A stretch of DNA of 64,000 nucleotides from contig NC_088356.1 in the NCBI RefSeq assembly GCF_036884655.1, positions 9,962,001-10,026,000 of the forward strand, written 5' to 3'. This DNA comes from Musa acuminata AAA Group. Lineage: Eukaryota > Streptophyta > Magnoliopsida > Zingiberales > Musaceae. The notes below the pieces were generated by a model. The model saw only the letters and a program-made list of their open reading frames with translations, made no database searches and was not told the origin of the DNA. Position numbers and translations under genes: made by a program. Of this stretch, positions 1 through 11,259 are shown one piece after another (position 1 is the first letter of the stretch; each line of letters opens with the position of its first letter).

Positions 1-589
1 GCATGCATAAAAAATGTATCACTCTATGAGCAAACTATATAAGAAAACTAAGTGCTTCAAAGGAATTGAAACTATGTATGCTGATGAAAAGAAATAGCTT
101 GTTAGCAATGATTACCATTCCTTGTTTCAGTTCACTCGACTAGTAATTGTCACTTCACTGTCTTGTTAAACTGGTTGTGTTCTTATGTACCTTCCATACG
201 ACTCCCTGTCATCTTCTATGCGTTTCTGAATCATTTGCATCTGGATGTTGATTGTTAGATGTGTCTACTTGGAGAGGTTTCAGGATTCTGTGCTGCTGAT
301 GGATTTGGTCATCTCTAGATCTGACTTATCATGTCAACTATTGAGTAGTTAATCAACACTAACAGTGGGCATCACATGCCTTCACCTATCTCATCAGCAA
401 CCCCCTGAGTTCATTATACTCCATGTTCCACTTCCATCCATGCATATTTAGAGCTCGTCGTCCAGTTCTTGTATATACCTCGATGTTTTCTTGGTCCAAG
501 TCCTTGAATCCACGATCTGATTCTTGATCCATGCGAGCTTACAAATCTAGTGCCATGTTGTAGATATCATCAACCGAGGAATAAGAACT
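1..589. other. AT-rich intergenic DNA, nothing recognised
   Basis: No long open frame, RNA gene or recognisable repeat boundary is visible on either strand. The stretch may continue a gene or repeat lying outside the window. Confidence 0.4.
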
Positions 590-900
590 CTTAACATGGC
601 CAGCTCTATTTCTCTTTTGGCTTGACAAACTGTTTAGGGTTTGGATAAGAGTCCAAATAACACGTATCAAAACCTTTCAAGAAAACTCATTCTATGAGAG
701 ATCCACACGGAATGAGTAAGATTGTGTGAGAAATATATAACACAAGACCCTCCATCTGCATCAAGAAAGCCTCACTGCAGGAAATCTTCCAATATCTATC
801 ACCATGATTAGCGTACTACTTGACATAGCAATTTTCTCAAAATAATAACATGAGAAATGCTCACAAATTGTGAGAATGCGATTGAGCATTAACTCCCTTC
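590..900 (+). repeat. Inverted-repeat copy of the segment at 6620-6920
   Basis: The text from the phrase reading ttggcttgacaaactgttta through the Y-rich stretch ending near 890 reappears in reverse complement at about 6620-6920, with scattered differences. It carries no coding potential. The pair bounds the first peptide-gene pair (P1, P2) and so marks duplicated DNA rather than a gene. Confidence 0.65.
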
Positions 901-1959
901 TCAAAATTTTTCTCATCCTATTGTGGTTCTCTCAAAGACATGGCAGGTGGACCTGAGAGAGGAGGAGGATGAGAAGGCATTGGGCGTGTGCAACCAAAAG
1001 AGAGACAGTACATGACAAATGAAGTCAGTACTTGTCTCATTTGACAATGCTATGATGACATGCATGGCTTCGATGTAAGCTGTCAAGTATTCTCGTTTGG
1101 TCTGCACGAAACCCAATGCTTCGGATTATGTTAATGAAATGGTAAATAATGATTTTTGGTTGGTGATTAATATTATTGTTTTGTTCATATTCTCTTTTCT
1201 GAGATCCAAGTCAAGAATTTTCTCAGATCCAAGAAAACTCAGTGAAGAAGATAATGTGCATTTTTTGTGTGATATTGGTATCTGGCTACTCATTAGATAC
1301 TATTCATCATCATCAAGCTCAAGTCTGCCATAAAATGTGCATTTTTATTGCTATATTATGACAAACAACTAGAACGATAGTTACCATTTGATCTCCATTC
1401 TAATATAGAAGAGAGATCTGAATCATGTGTTTTGCCTCTCATTTAACTACATGCATAAACTTTTGAAACTGTTGACCAAAGTAAACTAGGCCTATAATGA
1501 TCTGATGAATATACTGTTATTAATTTCTTGATAATTCCCTCATTTAAATGTAAAACTATAAAATTATATATACTATGTTTGAAAGCGTATATAAATAATA
1601 TCATTATTGAGGGATAGATATCTATATATGAACGTGCAAAAGAAATGGTTAAAAGTTTATACCCATAGAAAATTGTAGTTTCAAAGAGATCTTATAAATA
1701 ACCAATATATTAAGGTTGTTATGCCTCAAAGACAGGCATTTATTGACTTATGTGTGTCTCTTAATGTGAAGATACTGGTTCTATAAACTAGGAATGAGAA
1801 AAATGTAGCTTCTACACAATGCATTTTGATTACACCACAAAGAAGTGGATGGCAAGTGTCAGTCAGCCATTGATGAAGAAGCAATACATGATACGGAATT
1901 TAAGAGCCCACAAGATAATGCCTACATATGTTTGACCATAGGCTCACAAACCCTAACAT

Positions 1960-2260
1960 CTATATAGATATATATGAAGCTACATCAGTAGGTAAAATGA
2001 TATGGTCCTCACACTTTAATTAGCACTGCAGGTATCAATCATAGAGCTTGTCTCATCTGGTTCAGATTCCATGACAAGCCGCATGCCTCGACATCAACGC
2101 ACTTTAAAGCAACAAGGAATCCTCCATTTAATTATTACGACCCATGTGTACATGTTTCATCGTGCAAGAAACCCCTCTCTCTCAAGAAGAACCAAACCTA
2201 TTGCGATCTTCCAACTTAAACACCTCCATTCCCTTGCATTAATTAATCTACATGTCTTCT
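1960..2260 (+). repeat. Direct repeat shared with 7210-7520
   Basis: Phrases such as catagagcttgtctcatctg, the words around gcatgcctcgacatcaacg, and the following ctttaaagc stretch recur in the same order and orientation at 7210-7520. In each case the repeat lies downstream of a class-A peptide gene (P1 and P3), which suggests a direct duplication that includes the gene. No reading frame is conserved between the two copies. Confidence 0.6.
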
Positions 2261-2782
2261 TCATGGAGGCAGCAAATTAGCATAGTTTTCTTGATGGGAG
2301 CATTAGGGTTTATACTGCTGAAAGAAAAACTCTTTAGGGTTTTACATGTGGCATATGCATACAGATCTTTTATGGTCTATCCTAGAAGATATCGTAAGAT
2401 CAAAGGATGACAAGATAGAATTATTTCATGTGATTTGGGAAGTAGTGGTCTAACTTTGCGAACGAACTAGAGATAGAATGTTTTGGTACTATTTTCTTCC
2501 TATGGATTCAAGAACATAGCGAATGCCATAGCTCTCTCTCTCTCTCTCTCTCTCTTACTTAGGAGCTGGGATTGAGTGCATAGAAAATATAATAAGTCAA
2601 GCCAGTCATTACATTTTATTATATTTAGCAGTGTAAGACATTAATCTAAAGATCCAAACATCCATTACATGTTGTGGAGCTATCCATGACACAAAGTACT
2701 TTAAAGCATTTGCTCTTTACGCCGAGCAAATTTGATATATCCTATAGTGCAGTAGCAGATAACAGTTAAGGGCAACAGGGCT

Positions 2783-3202
2783 TCATGGGTGCTTAGGAAG
2801 ATCACCAAACATCCTTCGGTATTCATCGATCAATATCTGGTGGTGTGAATCTGCTGACATACCCAGAGTGTGTGCAAAAGGATCACCATCATACTTGTTG
2901 TTCTTGGCATTGCTATTTCTATTATTATCATTGGCATTCTTTGTAACTCCAAAGGGATAGCCAAATGATGGATCTACAATAGCTTTTCCCTTCTTCTCTC
3001 CCATACTTTTAATGTTCTTCTTGATCTTCTCATCGTTTCTTCCACCAATCGTTTCTTCTTGATCAAGCGTGTAGTCCTTTCCCTTAACTCCTTGAAGAGA
3101 GAAATCCAAGGGATTCTCCTCAAGCCTTCTACAATCAACACTTGTTTTGGAGATGATCACGACCAAACCAAATGTGAGAACAAGTGCAAATGGGATCTTC
3201 AT
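2783..3202 (-). CDS. Small secreted peptide precursor, class A (P1)
   Basis: The product is 139 residues. I chose the ATG at 3202 because it aligns with the start of every paralog and lies 10 bases after a shared splice acceptor; the open frame upstream contains no ATG and runs into the intron. Residues 1 to about 24 form a classic signal peptide (M-K-I-P-F-A-L-V-L-T-F-G-L-V-V-I-I-S-K), followed by R-R-L-E-E-N-P-L-D. The middle is charged and Asn-rich with no cysteine. The last 15 residues include D-E-Y-R-R-M-F-G-D-L-P-K-H-P. An acidic residue before Tyr fits tyrosine sulfation, and a conserved C-terminus fits a processed extracellular signal, loosely like RGF/CLEL precursors; that comparison is inference. 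A 143 bp 5' UTR intron lies at 3213-3355 and a TATA box at 3408-3415. Paralogs are at 8234 (intact) and 16082 (broken). Confidence 0.75.
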   Translation of the reverse strand: MKIPFALVLTFGLVVIISKTSVDCRRLEENPLDFSLQGVKGKDYTLDQEETIGGRNDEKIKKNIKSMGEKKGKAIVDPSFGYPFGVTKNANDNNRNSNAKNNKYDGDPFAHTLGMSADSHHQILIDEYRRMFGDLPKHP

Positions 3203-3407
3203 TGTTGATAAGCTGCAACAAAGCAAAAATTGACTATTTCAATACTAAGATCCTAATATATAACAATCAAATTTTGAGCTTTGATACATTCATCACCTAA
3301 ATGTAATAATATAACTATGTAAATTGCTAAAACTGGTATGAGCCTTAGTGTTTACCTTGAATTCGCTCCCTCCGAGACAAGTTTGAGATACTGGATATGA
3401 GACACGA

Positions 3408-3415
3408 TATTTATA
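3408..3415 (-). promoter_or_regulatory. TATA box of P1
   Basis: TATAAATA on the minus strand, followed by TCGTGTC as in the paralogs. It lies about 50 bases before the 5' UTR splice donor at 3355. Confidence 0.65.
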
Positions 3416-3419
3416 AGGA

Positions 3420-5091
3420 AAATTTTAAGCTTAAACAAGTTAATAAAAATTAACAAGATAAACATTAGGAATCTATTGGTGCCTTTCGATCATGCCCACA
3501 TATCCTATGAAACATAGGTTGCATAAGATAATTATTATGCTAATTATATATGTCACTAGTGAGATAGTGGAGAATAATAATCGTGTCATCGATGGACAAA
3601 ATGATTGCAGTTTAGACTACATTAGTTTAACTATGTCTAACTCTTTATGCTTGTTTAAAAGTTGAGATATATGTTTCCGTCAAATCTCTTTTGGACAAAG
3701 ATTATTGCCTAATTCTCTAATGATAAAATAATATATACTTCTAGAACTCTACTATCAGCATTATTTGCCAATGTGCCCCATCAATTTAGAGATGAGCAGG
3801 AAAAATGACCCACCACAAGTATACTTATCTTGTAGTCCAAATAGGAAAGCTTCATTAGAAAAGAACAAAAACAATTAGCATGAACTTAGTCAATCTAAAA
3901 TGATAATAATCAAAAGCTCAATTGTTCTATATATCATGAAAAGAAAAATCATTTTGAGTTCCTAACTAATAAAATGAACATAATTGTTCAATTATTACAT
4001 AGTTGTTGTTGTTCATTGCTTTGAATTAATGAACCATCAAAGTCGTAACCATAACCAAGCATAAGTGTAGATATCATTATGCTGATTAGGTTGGCTAAAG
4101 TGGTGGCTGTCCAAATATAAGGTCACATTGCTTGTGCAAGAGTCTACAATGAACCCCTTTAAAAACTTCAAGGCATGATTAACTTATAATGGTTTTGTAG
4201 CATACATTATGGACCATGCTTTGACTTGTTTTTGATGAATTAAATGATTTCTAAATCTAATTAATGCACAATACCAATATAATTTTCGGTATTTGGCATA
4301 CCAAAACATCAAAACCCTAAACCCTAGAAGGATTATGGAGGAACCATTTGCAAGCAAACTACCTTGTTTCTTAGGCCTTGATTAAGTTCACTATTTTATG
4401 TACTTGTTATGTGTTTTGCAAATGTTCTATGTTCTCATGCTCAACCTTTATTTGTATATCATGTTTATGATTTATTTTTATGCTCATACATAACAATCAT
4501 GGTTCATAATAGCCATCAAACATCCGTCATCATGAGTTCATCCCTTAGGTTATTTTGGTAAATAAGGACAAGGAGAGAGAGAGAGAGAGAGATATGTCCC
4601 AACATTGTTATAGGGTTTGTCCCACACAAAAAACTCTAGATTTTACATGTAACATATGCACAACAAGAAATAATGCCTATAACATCATGTATACTGAATA
4701 ACTAGCTGCTACCTACCTGTGTATCATAGATCAGAAGACCGACAGGTGCTCTTCCTCGTAAAAAATTGCAAGTGATTTGGAAAGGAGCGGTCTGACTTTG
4801 TAAAGGACCAACAACTAGAAATTTTAGTGAATGCCTCATAGCTATCTATCACTCTTAGGAATTGGTGCTATGTGGACAGTACATATAACAAGCCAAGCTA
4901 GTCATGCACATTTTATTTGATGTGGTAGTAGTTCAGTTCATTGACAGAAAAGCCCCAGCCATCCATGACATAATGATCTAGAGCTATACATGGCAATAAG
5001 TACTTGAAAGCATTTGCCCCATATACTGAGCAAATCTCACACATCCTATATACTACTGTAGCAGATAGCAGTTCATGGCAGCAGCATAGTC
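3420..5091. other. Duplicated spacer between P1 and P2
   Basis: This is AT-rich and non-coding. It matches 15130-16010 inverted and 49980-51130 in the same orientation, so it is part of the duplication arm. A GA microsatellite sits at about 4573-4592. I see no additional gene. Confidence 0.6.
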
Positions 5092-5481
5092 TTAAGGGCG
5101 TTTAGCAGAATCCCTTAAGTTGTGGTGCGGTAAATTGTCCGTGGGTCGATTGCGTGAAATGGTACTAACATCAAACATCTTGTCGTTCTCTGCATCCTTC
5201 GTGGCACTAAAGCGATAGCCAGGTGATGCATCTTCAACAGCTTTTACCTTCTTCTCTCCAGGAGTACTGTTGATGTCCTTTTTGGCTTCCTCATTGTTGC
5301 TTCCACCAGCACTACTGGAGCTAAACACAACTTTGTTATCAGCAAGCACGTATTCCTTTCCCTGAACTCCTCGAAGAGACTGATCCAAGGGATTCTCCTC
5401 AAGCCTTCTGCCTTCCACACCAGTTTTGGATAGGATGATGACCAAACCAAATGTAAAAACAAGCACAAATAACATCTTCAT
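5092..5481 (-). CDS. Small secreted peptide precursor, class B (P2)
   Basis: The product is 129 residues, started at the ATG at 5481 by alignment with the paralogs. The signal peptide (M-K-M-L-F-V-L-V-F-T-F-G-L-V-I-I-L-S-K-T) is followed by G-R-R-L-E-E-N-P-L-D, then a Ser/Lys/Glu-rich spacer with S-S-S-S-A-G-G-S. The tail P-T-D-N-L-P-H-H-N-L-R-D-S-A-K-R-P replaces the Tyr-containing class-A tail. There is no cysteine in the predicted mature region. TATA box at 5683-5690. The 5' UTR intron acceptor is present, but the donor position reads AT where the paralogs have GT, so the leader may be retained or spliced differently. The likely role is a secreted, proteolytically processed signal; family membership is unresolved. 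Confidence 0.72.
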   Translation of the reverse strand: MKMLFVLVFTFGLVIILSKTGVEGRRLEENPLDQSLRGVQGKEYVLADNKVVFSSSSAGGSNNEEAKKDINSTPGEKKVKAVEDASPGYRFSATKDAENDKMFDVSTISRNRPTDNLPHHNLRDSAKRP

Positions 5482-5682
5482 TGTTGATAAGCTACAACAA
5501 AGCAAAAAATTCACCATTTCAATACTAAGATATCCTATATGTAATAATTAATTTTGAGCTTTGATATATTCAACAGATACATGTAGTAATATGGTTAAGT
5601 AAATAGCTAAAATTAGTATGAGTCCTGAAACTTATCATTAACTCAGTTCCTCCAAGTTTGAGATACTTGATAGGAGATATGA

Positions 5683-5690
5683 TATTTATA
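5683..5690 (-). promoter_or_regulatory. TATA box of P2
   Basis: TATAAATA on the minus strand in the same context as the other copies, about 200 bases before the start codon with the leader intron between. Confidence 0.6.
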
Positions 5691-6619
5691 AGGGAACCTT
5701 CAAGGATGGGAAAAATAGAGAAAGTAACAAGATAAACATTGGGAATCTTGTTGTGCGTATCGATCATGTGCGCATATTATACGGCATAGCATGCCTAAAG
5801 TATTTATTGTGCAAATTACGTCATGCGCACTAATGAGATAGTGGAGAATAATAATCATGTCGTCGATCGATGAAATTGATTGCAATTGACACTCCATTGA
5901 TTGTCATATGTCTAACTTTGTATGCTAGTCAAAAGGTTCAAATACGCACTTCACTCAACCCTAGAAATATCTATTTCTACACTTATACTATCAACATTGT
6001 TTGTAAATTTTCCGATTACTCCACCATATGTATACTTGACTTGTAATGCAAATAGAAGAACTTCTTTGTAAACAAGAGCAAAGACAATTAGTATGAACTT
6101 AGTCAAGTTAAACCAACCAAAAGAATCATGTTAAATTCCTAACTACTGAAATGGATATAATTTTACAGTTATTTTACATATCATAATAAGTATCATGTTC
6201 AAGTCTTGACTATTAGTGTGAATATAATTGCACGATTACTATACTTTGAATGAAGAATCATAGTCATAAGCATAAGCATAGCCAAACCTATGTAAACCTA
6301 CATCTGCCCAAAAACACAGATTTAATATTAGCACATCCATTTTCTATTTAACAAGTTGTATAAGTTATTAAAATACCATCACAATTTGTTTAGCATTGTT
6401 GTTTTGAGGACTGATTCTTAACTTACACTAATCCTAGTTCTATACATGTAATCCTAGTTCACATGCTTAATTAAATTTCATTCGTTTACCTTTGCATGAT
6501 TATTCTTCTGCTCTTAATCATAACTCTTATGGCTTTCGTCAGATCAATAACTATTCCATGCATGCATATATTCATCAATTTTATATTGAAACAAGAACCC
6601 AATACTCTGATGGCATTCT

Positions 6620-6920
6620 CACAATTTGTGAGCAATATATGAGCATTTCTCATGTTATTATTTTGAGAGAATTGCTATATCAAATAATATGCTAATCATG
6701 GTGATAGATATTCGAAGGTTTGATCGAGACTCCAGTCCAGAAAGAGACTGTCTTGAGGCAGATGGAGGGTAATAGAACATTGTGTTATATATTTCTCACA
6801 CAATCTCTCGCATTCTGTGTGGATCTCTCAAGGAATAAGTTATCTTGAAAGGTTTTTTGGTGCGTGCTATTTGGACTCTTACCCTAACCCTAAACAGTTT
6901 GTCAAGCCAAATGAGAAATA
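6620..6920 (-). repeat. Inverted-repeat partner of 590-900
   Basis: The reverse complement of this stretch matches 590-900, including the cttgacaaactgtttagggt phrase. It lies between P2 and P3 and has no coding content. Confidence 0.65.
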
Positions 6921-8233
6921 GTTGATGACCCGCAAGGACAGTACTCGTCTAACTTGCTTTACTAACAGGGCAATGATGTTCCAATCGGAACAAGAAAACA
7001 TGGCCATGATTTCGGCTGTCAGGTTTGTTCTTCTCGGACCATCAAGAATCTCTCAAGACTTGAATCATGTCAATGAACTGGTAAATGAATTTGGTTAAGG
7101 TGATAAATTTGATCTAAACGCAAGGAAAAGAAATTTTTGTGTTAGAGTAGTGTCTGAAATCTGATTCTGTCAAAATATTTGTTAATGTCCCTCCTCGAGT
7201 TCATACACATATATATAAATACTATTGAAACTGGTATACGAAGCTACATATGTATGTAAGAAGAGATGATCTCAAAACTTTCACTCTTCAGACATCAATC
7301 ATAGAACTTGTCTGATCTGATTCAGATTCAGACATCAATCATAGAGATGATCTCAAAACTGGTATGCCTCGACACCAATGCACTTTAAAGCGTCAAGGAA
7401 TCTCCATTCAATAATTGCTACGCATGTGTACGAGTTCATGGAAGAACCAAAAACTATTTCCATCTTGCAAGCCAAACACCTCCATTATATGCTTTCATAA
7501 AGTCATCTGGCAAGGTTCTTCATGAAGACATCGAAGCCTAGTTTTCATCACGAACAAAGTTCATCTTGTCTTCCAGCAAGAACTCTACTTTGGTGTGCTT
7601 GTTAGAACTTTAGGGTTTACTCCACCCCGCAAGAAAAACTTTAGGGTTTACATGTAACAGATGCATAGCTGGTAATATTGCGTAACAAAGCTAATAATTA
7701 ATGTCTTCGAGCAAGAACTCAACTTTGATGTGCTTGTTAAATCTATGGGGTTTACAAACAACAGATGCATCATTAGAAATATTGCCTCTAACATCATGTA
7801 CACTAAATTAACTAGGTAGCTACCTACATATCTATCGTAGAAGATAGAATGTTGAGACATACATGAGTACAAGTCCAATATTTTGCAGGTGATCTTGATG
7901 TAAAAAATTGCAAGTGATTTGGAAAGGTGTGGTTTAAGTTTGTGAAGAACCGAGAGCCACAATATCTAGTCAAATCTTCCCTCTATAAATCATTAAAAAT
8001 AATAGTGAAAGCCATAGCTTTCTGTCTCTCTTAGGAGTTTGTATTGTGTGGATATAATGTAGCAAGCCAAGCTAGCCATGGACATTTTATTTTACTTAGT
8101 AGTTTAGTACATTGGCCAAGAAGCCTCAGTCATCCATGACACAACATACTGAGCAAATTTGCTCTATATACTGAGCAAATTTGCCACACACATACACTAC
8201 TAGTAAGAGTCAACATTGCCAGGCTGCAGGGTT
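6921..8233. other. Spacer between P2 and P3, includes a direct repeat
   Basis: 7210-7520 repeats 1960-2260. Around 7620-7900 there are two imperfect copies of a short stretch (ttagggtttac and aagaactcaactttg phrases), and 7800-8200 matches the 3' flank of the peptide genes. No gene is supported. Confidence 0.5.
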
Positions 8234-8647
8234 TTAAGGGTGCTTACGAATATTACGATACATCCTTCTGTAGTCATCGATCGATATCTCATGGTGTGTG
8301 TCCATGGACATGCCTTGGGTTTGTGCAATAGGATCACCATCACACTTGTTGTTGTTGTCCTTGCCATGGTTTTTGCTTTTGGCTTTATTGGTGGCAAGTG
8401 ATGGATTTCCGATATCTTTTCCTTTCATCTCTCCAAGATTGTTGATGTCCATCTTAGTTTCTTCATTGCTCTTTCCACCAACACTAGAACTGAAGACAGA
8501 TTTATCATCATGAACCATGTTTTCCTTTCCCTTATCTCTGTGAAGAGAGAAACTCAAGGGATTCTCGATGTATTCACCTTCCACACTAGTGTTGGAGAAG
8601 ATCATGATCAAACCAAATATTAAAATAAGCACAAATGAGATCTTCAT
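8234..8647 (-). CDS. Small secreted peptide precursor, class A (P3)
   Basis: The product is 137 residues, beginning at the ATG at 8647. The signal peptide (M-K-I-S-F-V-L-I-L-I-F-G-L-I-M-I-F-S-N-T) is followed by S-V-E-G-E-Y-I-E-N-P-L, where the paralogs have R-R-L-E-E-N-P. The spacer is Lys/Asn-rich and the C-terminus is I-D-D-Y-R-R-M-Y-R-N-I-R-K-H-P, with the D-Y pair expected of a tyrosine-sulfated peptide. The Y-R-R-M core and terminal K-H-P are conserved with P1, while the residues between them differ. A canonical 5' UTR intron lies at 8658-8795 (138 bp), with a TATA box at 8850-8857. The frame is intact and this appears to be a functional paralog. Confidence 0.74.
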   Translation of the reverse strand: MKISFVLILIFGLIMIFSNTSVEGEYIENPLSFSLHRDKGKENMVHDDKSVFSSSVGGKSNEETKMDINNLGEMKGKDIGNPSLATNKAKSKNHGKDNNNKCDGDPIAQTQGMSMDTHHEISIDDYRRMYRNIRKHP

Positions 8648-8849
8648 TGTTGATAAGCTGCATCAAAACGAAAATGATGATCTCAATAGTTAGATACTAT
8701 ACCAATTAATTTTGAGCTTTGATGTTTTCATTAACTTGATCGTGTGCTAACATGGTTAAATATATGACTAAAGTAATAGGAATCTTGGAAGTTACCTTGA
8801 ATTGACTTCCTCCGGGACAAGTTTGGGATGCTCTTGTATGAGGGCACGG

Positions 8850-8857
8850 TATTTATA
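8850..8857 (-). promoter_or_regulatory. TATA box of P3
   Basis: TATAAATA on the minus strand, about 55 bases upstream of the leader-intron donor, matching the layout of P1 and P4. Confidence 0.62.
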
Positions 8858-10689
8858 GGCAGATATTCAAGCTTAGATGAACTGATGTAAATTGACAAGA
8901 TAAGCATTGGGAATCCTGTGGTGCTTTTCGATCATGCCTGTATTTTCTATGAACATAGCATGGATAAGATAATTATTGCGCTAATTACATCATGCACACC
9001 GATGAGGTAGTGGAGAAAAATAATCATGTCGCCAATGGAACAAAATTAATAGCAATTTAGGCTACATTAGTTTTACATAGGTCTAATAGGTTATGCTCCT
9101 CAAGGTGTAAAAATATACATACATCACTCAGACCTACATTAGACAAATTAAAGATGTCTTTACCCAATTCTCCAAAGATGCACAATATCTAACCAGACAA
9201 CTATACTATCAGTATTTGTTTGCCAATGTGCTCCATTTGTATCGATATGAGATGGAAAAAAGACCAAATCATTTATGTATTTGACTTCAAATGTAAATGA
9301 AAAGCAATTAGTATGAACTTAGTCTAGACTTATAGTTATTGAAATTTGTGATACCACCTTAATTTATGTTTGTGTTTGCAAAAATATGCATGACACTCAG
9401 ATAAATCAACTCCTCCGTGTGAGGCATCAGCATATGAAGAGTACTATTATACCAAAACCTCAAAAGAGAATCTTAGTTGGCATAGCAAATGATCACAATG
9501 CTGTTTACTAGAATGCAAGGAATGCTTGTATCTTTCGTTGTAGTTCACACTTCCATGAGCAATTGTGTATGATTTTTCTGACGGACTTGGTGAGAATAGA
9601 AACTATTCCATGCAGGAATACTAGCCATCAAAACATGCTTATTGTTACTCCATTAACTGTTCATGTTTGGACCGAGAGAAATAGAGTCCTACGATGAATC
9701 TTGCACTATATCTATGGTGGGAGAAGACTTAAGGCCCCATATTGGGTTATTATTTTGATGGATATATGCATGCATGTAATAGTTTTTCTTCTGATGAAAA
9801 ACCACAGGAGTTAAGATTATGAGCAGAAACATGTGAACTAAGATGTATAGAACATCTGAGAGGCATATAGAAAGCACAATGCCAAAGGCCAGAAAAAAGG
9901 GATTTCTCAGTTCTATCCTACCCTAAAGGCAACATTCCATTTGAGCATGTTGAAATTTTGTCAAAATTAAATGTCTAAGTATAAGTTAAGAATCAGTTCT
10001 CAAAACAACAATGGTAAACAAATTGCGATGGCATTTTACTAACTTATACAACTTGTTAAATAGAAAATGGATGTGTTACTAATCAATGTGTTTTTGAGCA
10101 GATACAGGTTTGCATATGTTTGGTTATACTTAGGACTATGATGCTTCATTCAAAGACATGAACAACAACCACGATATAATAATTGAAAAATTATATTCAT
10201 ACGAATAATTAGGACTTGAACATGATACATTTCATGATATGTATAATAACTGAAAAATTATATCCATTTCAGTAGTTAGGAATTTAACATGATTCTTTTG
10301 GTGTTTAACTTGACTAAGTTCATACTGATTGTCTTTGCTCTTTGTTTACAAAGAAGTTCTTATAGTTGCATCACAAGTCAAGTATAGATATGGTGGAGTA
10401 ATGAGCAAATTGGCAAACAATGTTGATAGTATAGGTGTAGAAGTAGATATTTCTTATCATTAGAGAACTAAGGAAATTAATACTTGTGTGATATAGGGTT
10501 TAGTGAAATGCATATTTGAACCTTTTGACTAGAATGCAAAGTTAGACATATGACAATCAATGGAGTGTCGATTTCATCAATCGTGAAATCAGATACGATT
10601 ATTACTCTCCACTATCTCATCGGTTTACATGATGTAATTTGCACAATAAATATCTTTGGCACACTATGTTCTAGGAAATGTGCACGTGA

Positions 10690-10903
10690 CCAATAAGCAC
10701 AATAAGATTCTCAATGTTTATCTTATTATTTTCTATATTCTTCTTGAAAGTTATCTTTAAATATCATGTCTCCAAGTATCTCAAACTCAAGGAAGTAAGT
10801 TCAAAGTAATTAATTTTTATTAATTATATATATAATTAAGTCTCGTATGATGTCTCATATCAAGTGTGTATATATATATACATATATATATATATATACA
10901 TAC

Positions 10904-10940
<37 letters not shown>

Positions 10941-11060
10941 CTCACAGCCCGTCCAATGACCCACACCATATCACGCCTTGTAAGTATCTACGGAAGTGTG
11001 CCTATTCTCGTAAACGTACTTAAAACTATGCTGCTGCCATGCACTGCTATCTGCTAGTGT
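10690..11060 (+). pseudogene. Gutted class-B peptide gene
   Basis: Bases 10380-10860 match the promoter and leader of P4, including a TATA-like TTTAAATATC and the phrase before the leader donor. The signal-peptide half is then missing, replaced by an alternating TA microsatellite at about 10866-10940. After it, 10945-11025 aligns to the last codons of class B and 11030-11250 to its 3' flank. No start codon, signal peptide or complete tail survives, so no product is expected. Confidence 0.65.
10866..10940. repeat. TA-rich microsatellite
   Basis: An alternating TA/CA tract sits exactly where the coding start of the gutted peptide gene should lie. Confidence 0.85.
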
Positions 11061-11219
11061 AGTATGTAGGATGTGTGAGACTTTCTCGGTATATGGAGCA
11101 AATGCTTTCATGTACTGATCATCTACATAAAATAGGATGTCCATGACTGGCTTGGCATGTTCTTTGTACTGTCCACATAATACCAGCAATAGACTTTCTA
11201 GTTGTTGGTCTTTGTTATG

Positions 11220-11223
<4 letters not shown>

Positions 11224-11253
<30 letters not shown>
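11224..11253. repeat. CT microsatellite downstream of the gutted gene
   Basis: A (CT)n tract at the same position relative to the class-B 3' flank as at 4573, 14868 and 51090. It is part of the duplicated unit. Confidence 0.85.

Positions 11254-11259
<6 letters not shown>

Larger units (their letters stand above)
1200..6640 (+). repeat. Peptide-cluster duplication arm 1
   Basis: This block is an old copy of the DNA that recurs inverted at about 12.7-18.4 kb and in the same orientation at about 48.8-53.5 kb. Matching anchors include 1200-1490 (with 49160-49430 and, inverted, 17740-18040), the 3' and 5' flanks of the class-A gene, the 4160-4400 stretch (with 50680-50900 and, inverted, 15120-15300), the GA microsatellite at 4573, the class-B gene, and 6250-6620. 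The segment about 1500-2460 does not match the other arms. Arm 1 carries genes P1 (class A) and P2 (class B), both on the minus strand. Confidence 0.75.

Noticed and set aside
2783..3202. Naming the peptides as RGF/CLEL (GLV) hormones
   Set aside because: The D-Y pair and terminal K-H-P are suggestive, but the P-P and terminal H-N of that family are absent, and class B lacks the Tyr altogether.
10866..11057. 63-codon frame starting in the TA tract
   Set aside because: Starts inside a microsatellite and runs through a broken peptide tail in the wrong frame.
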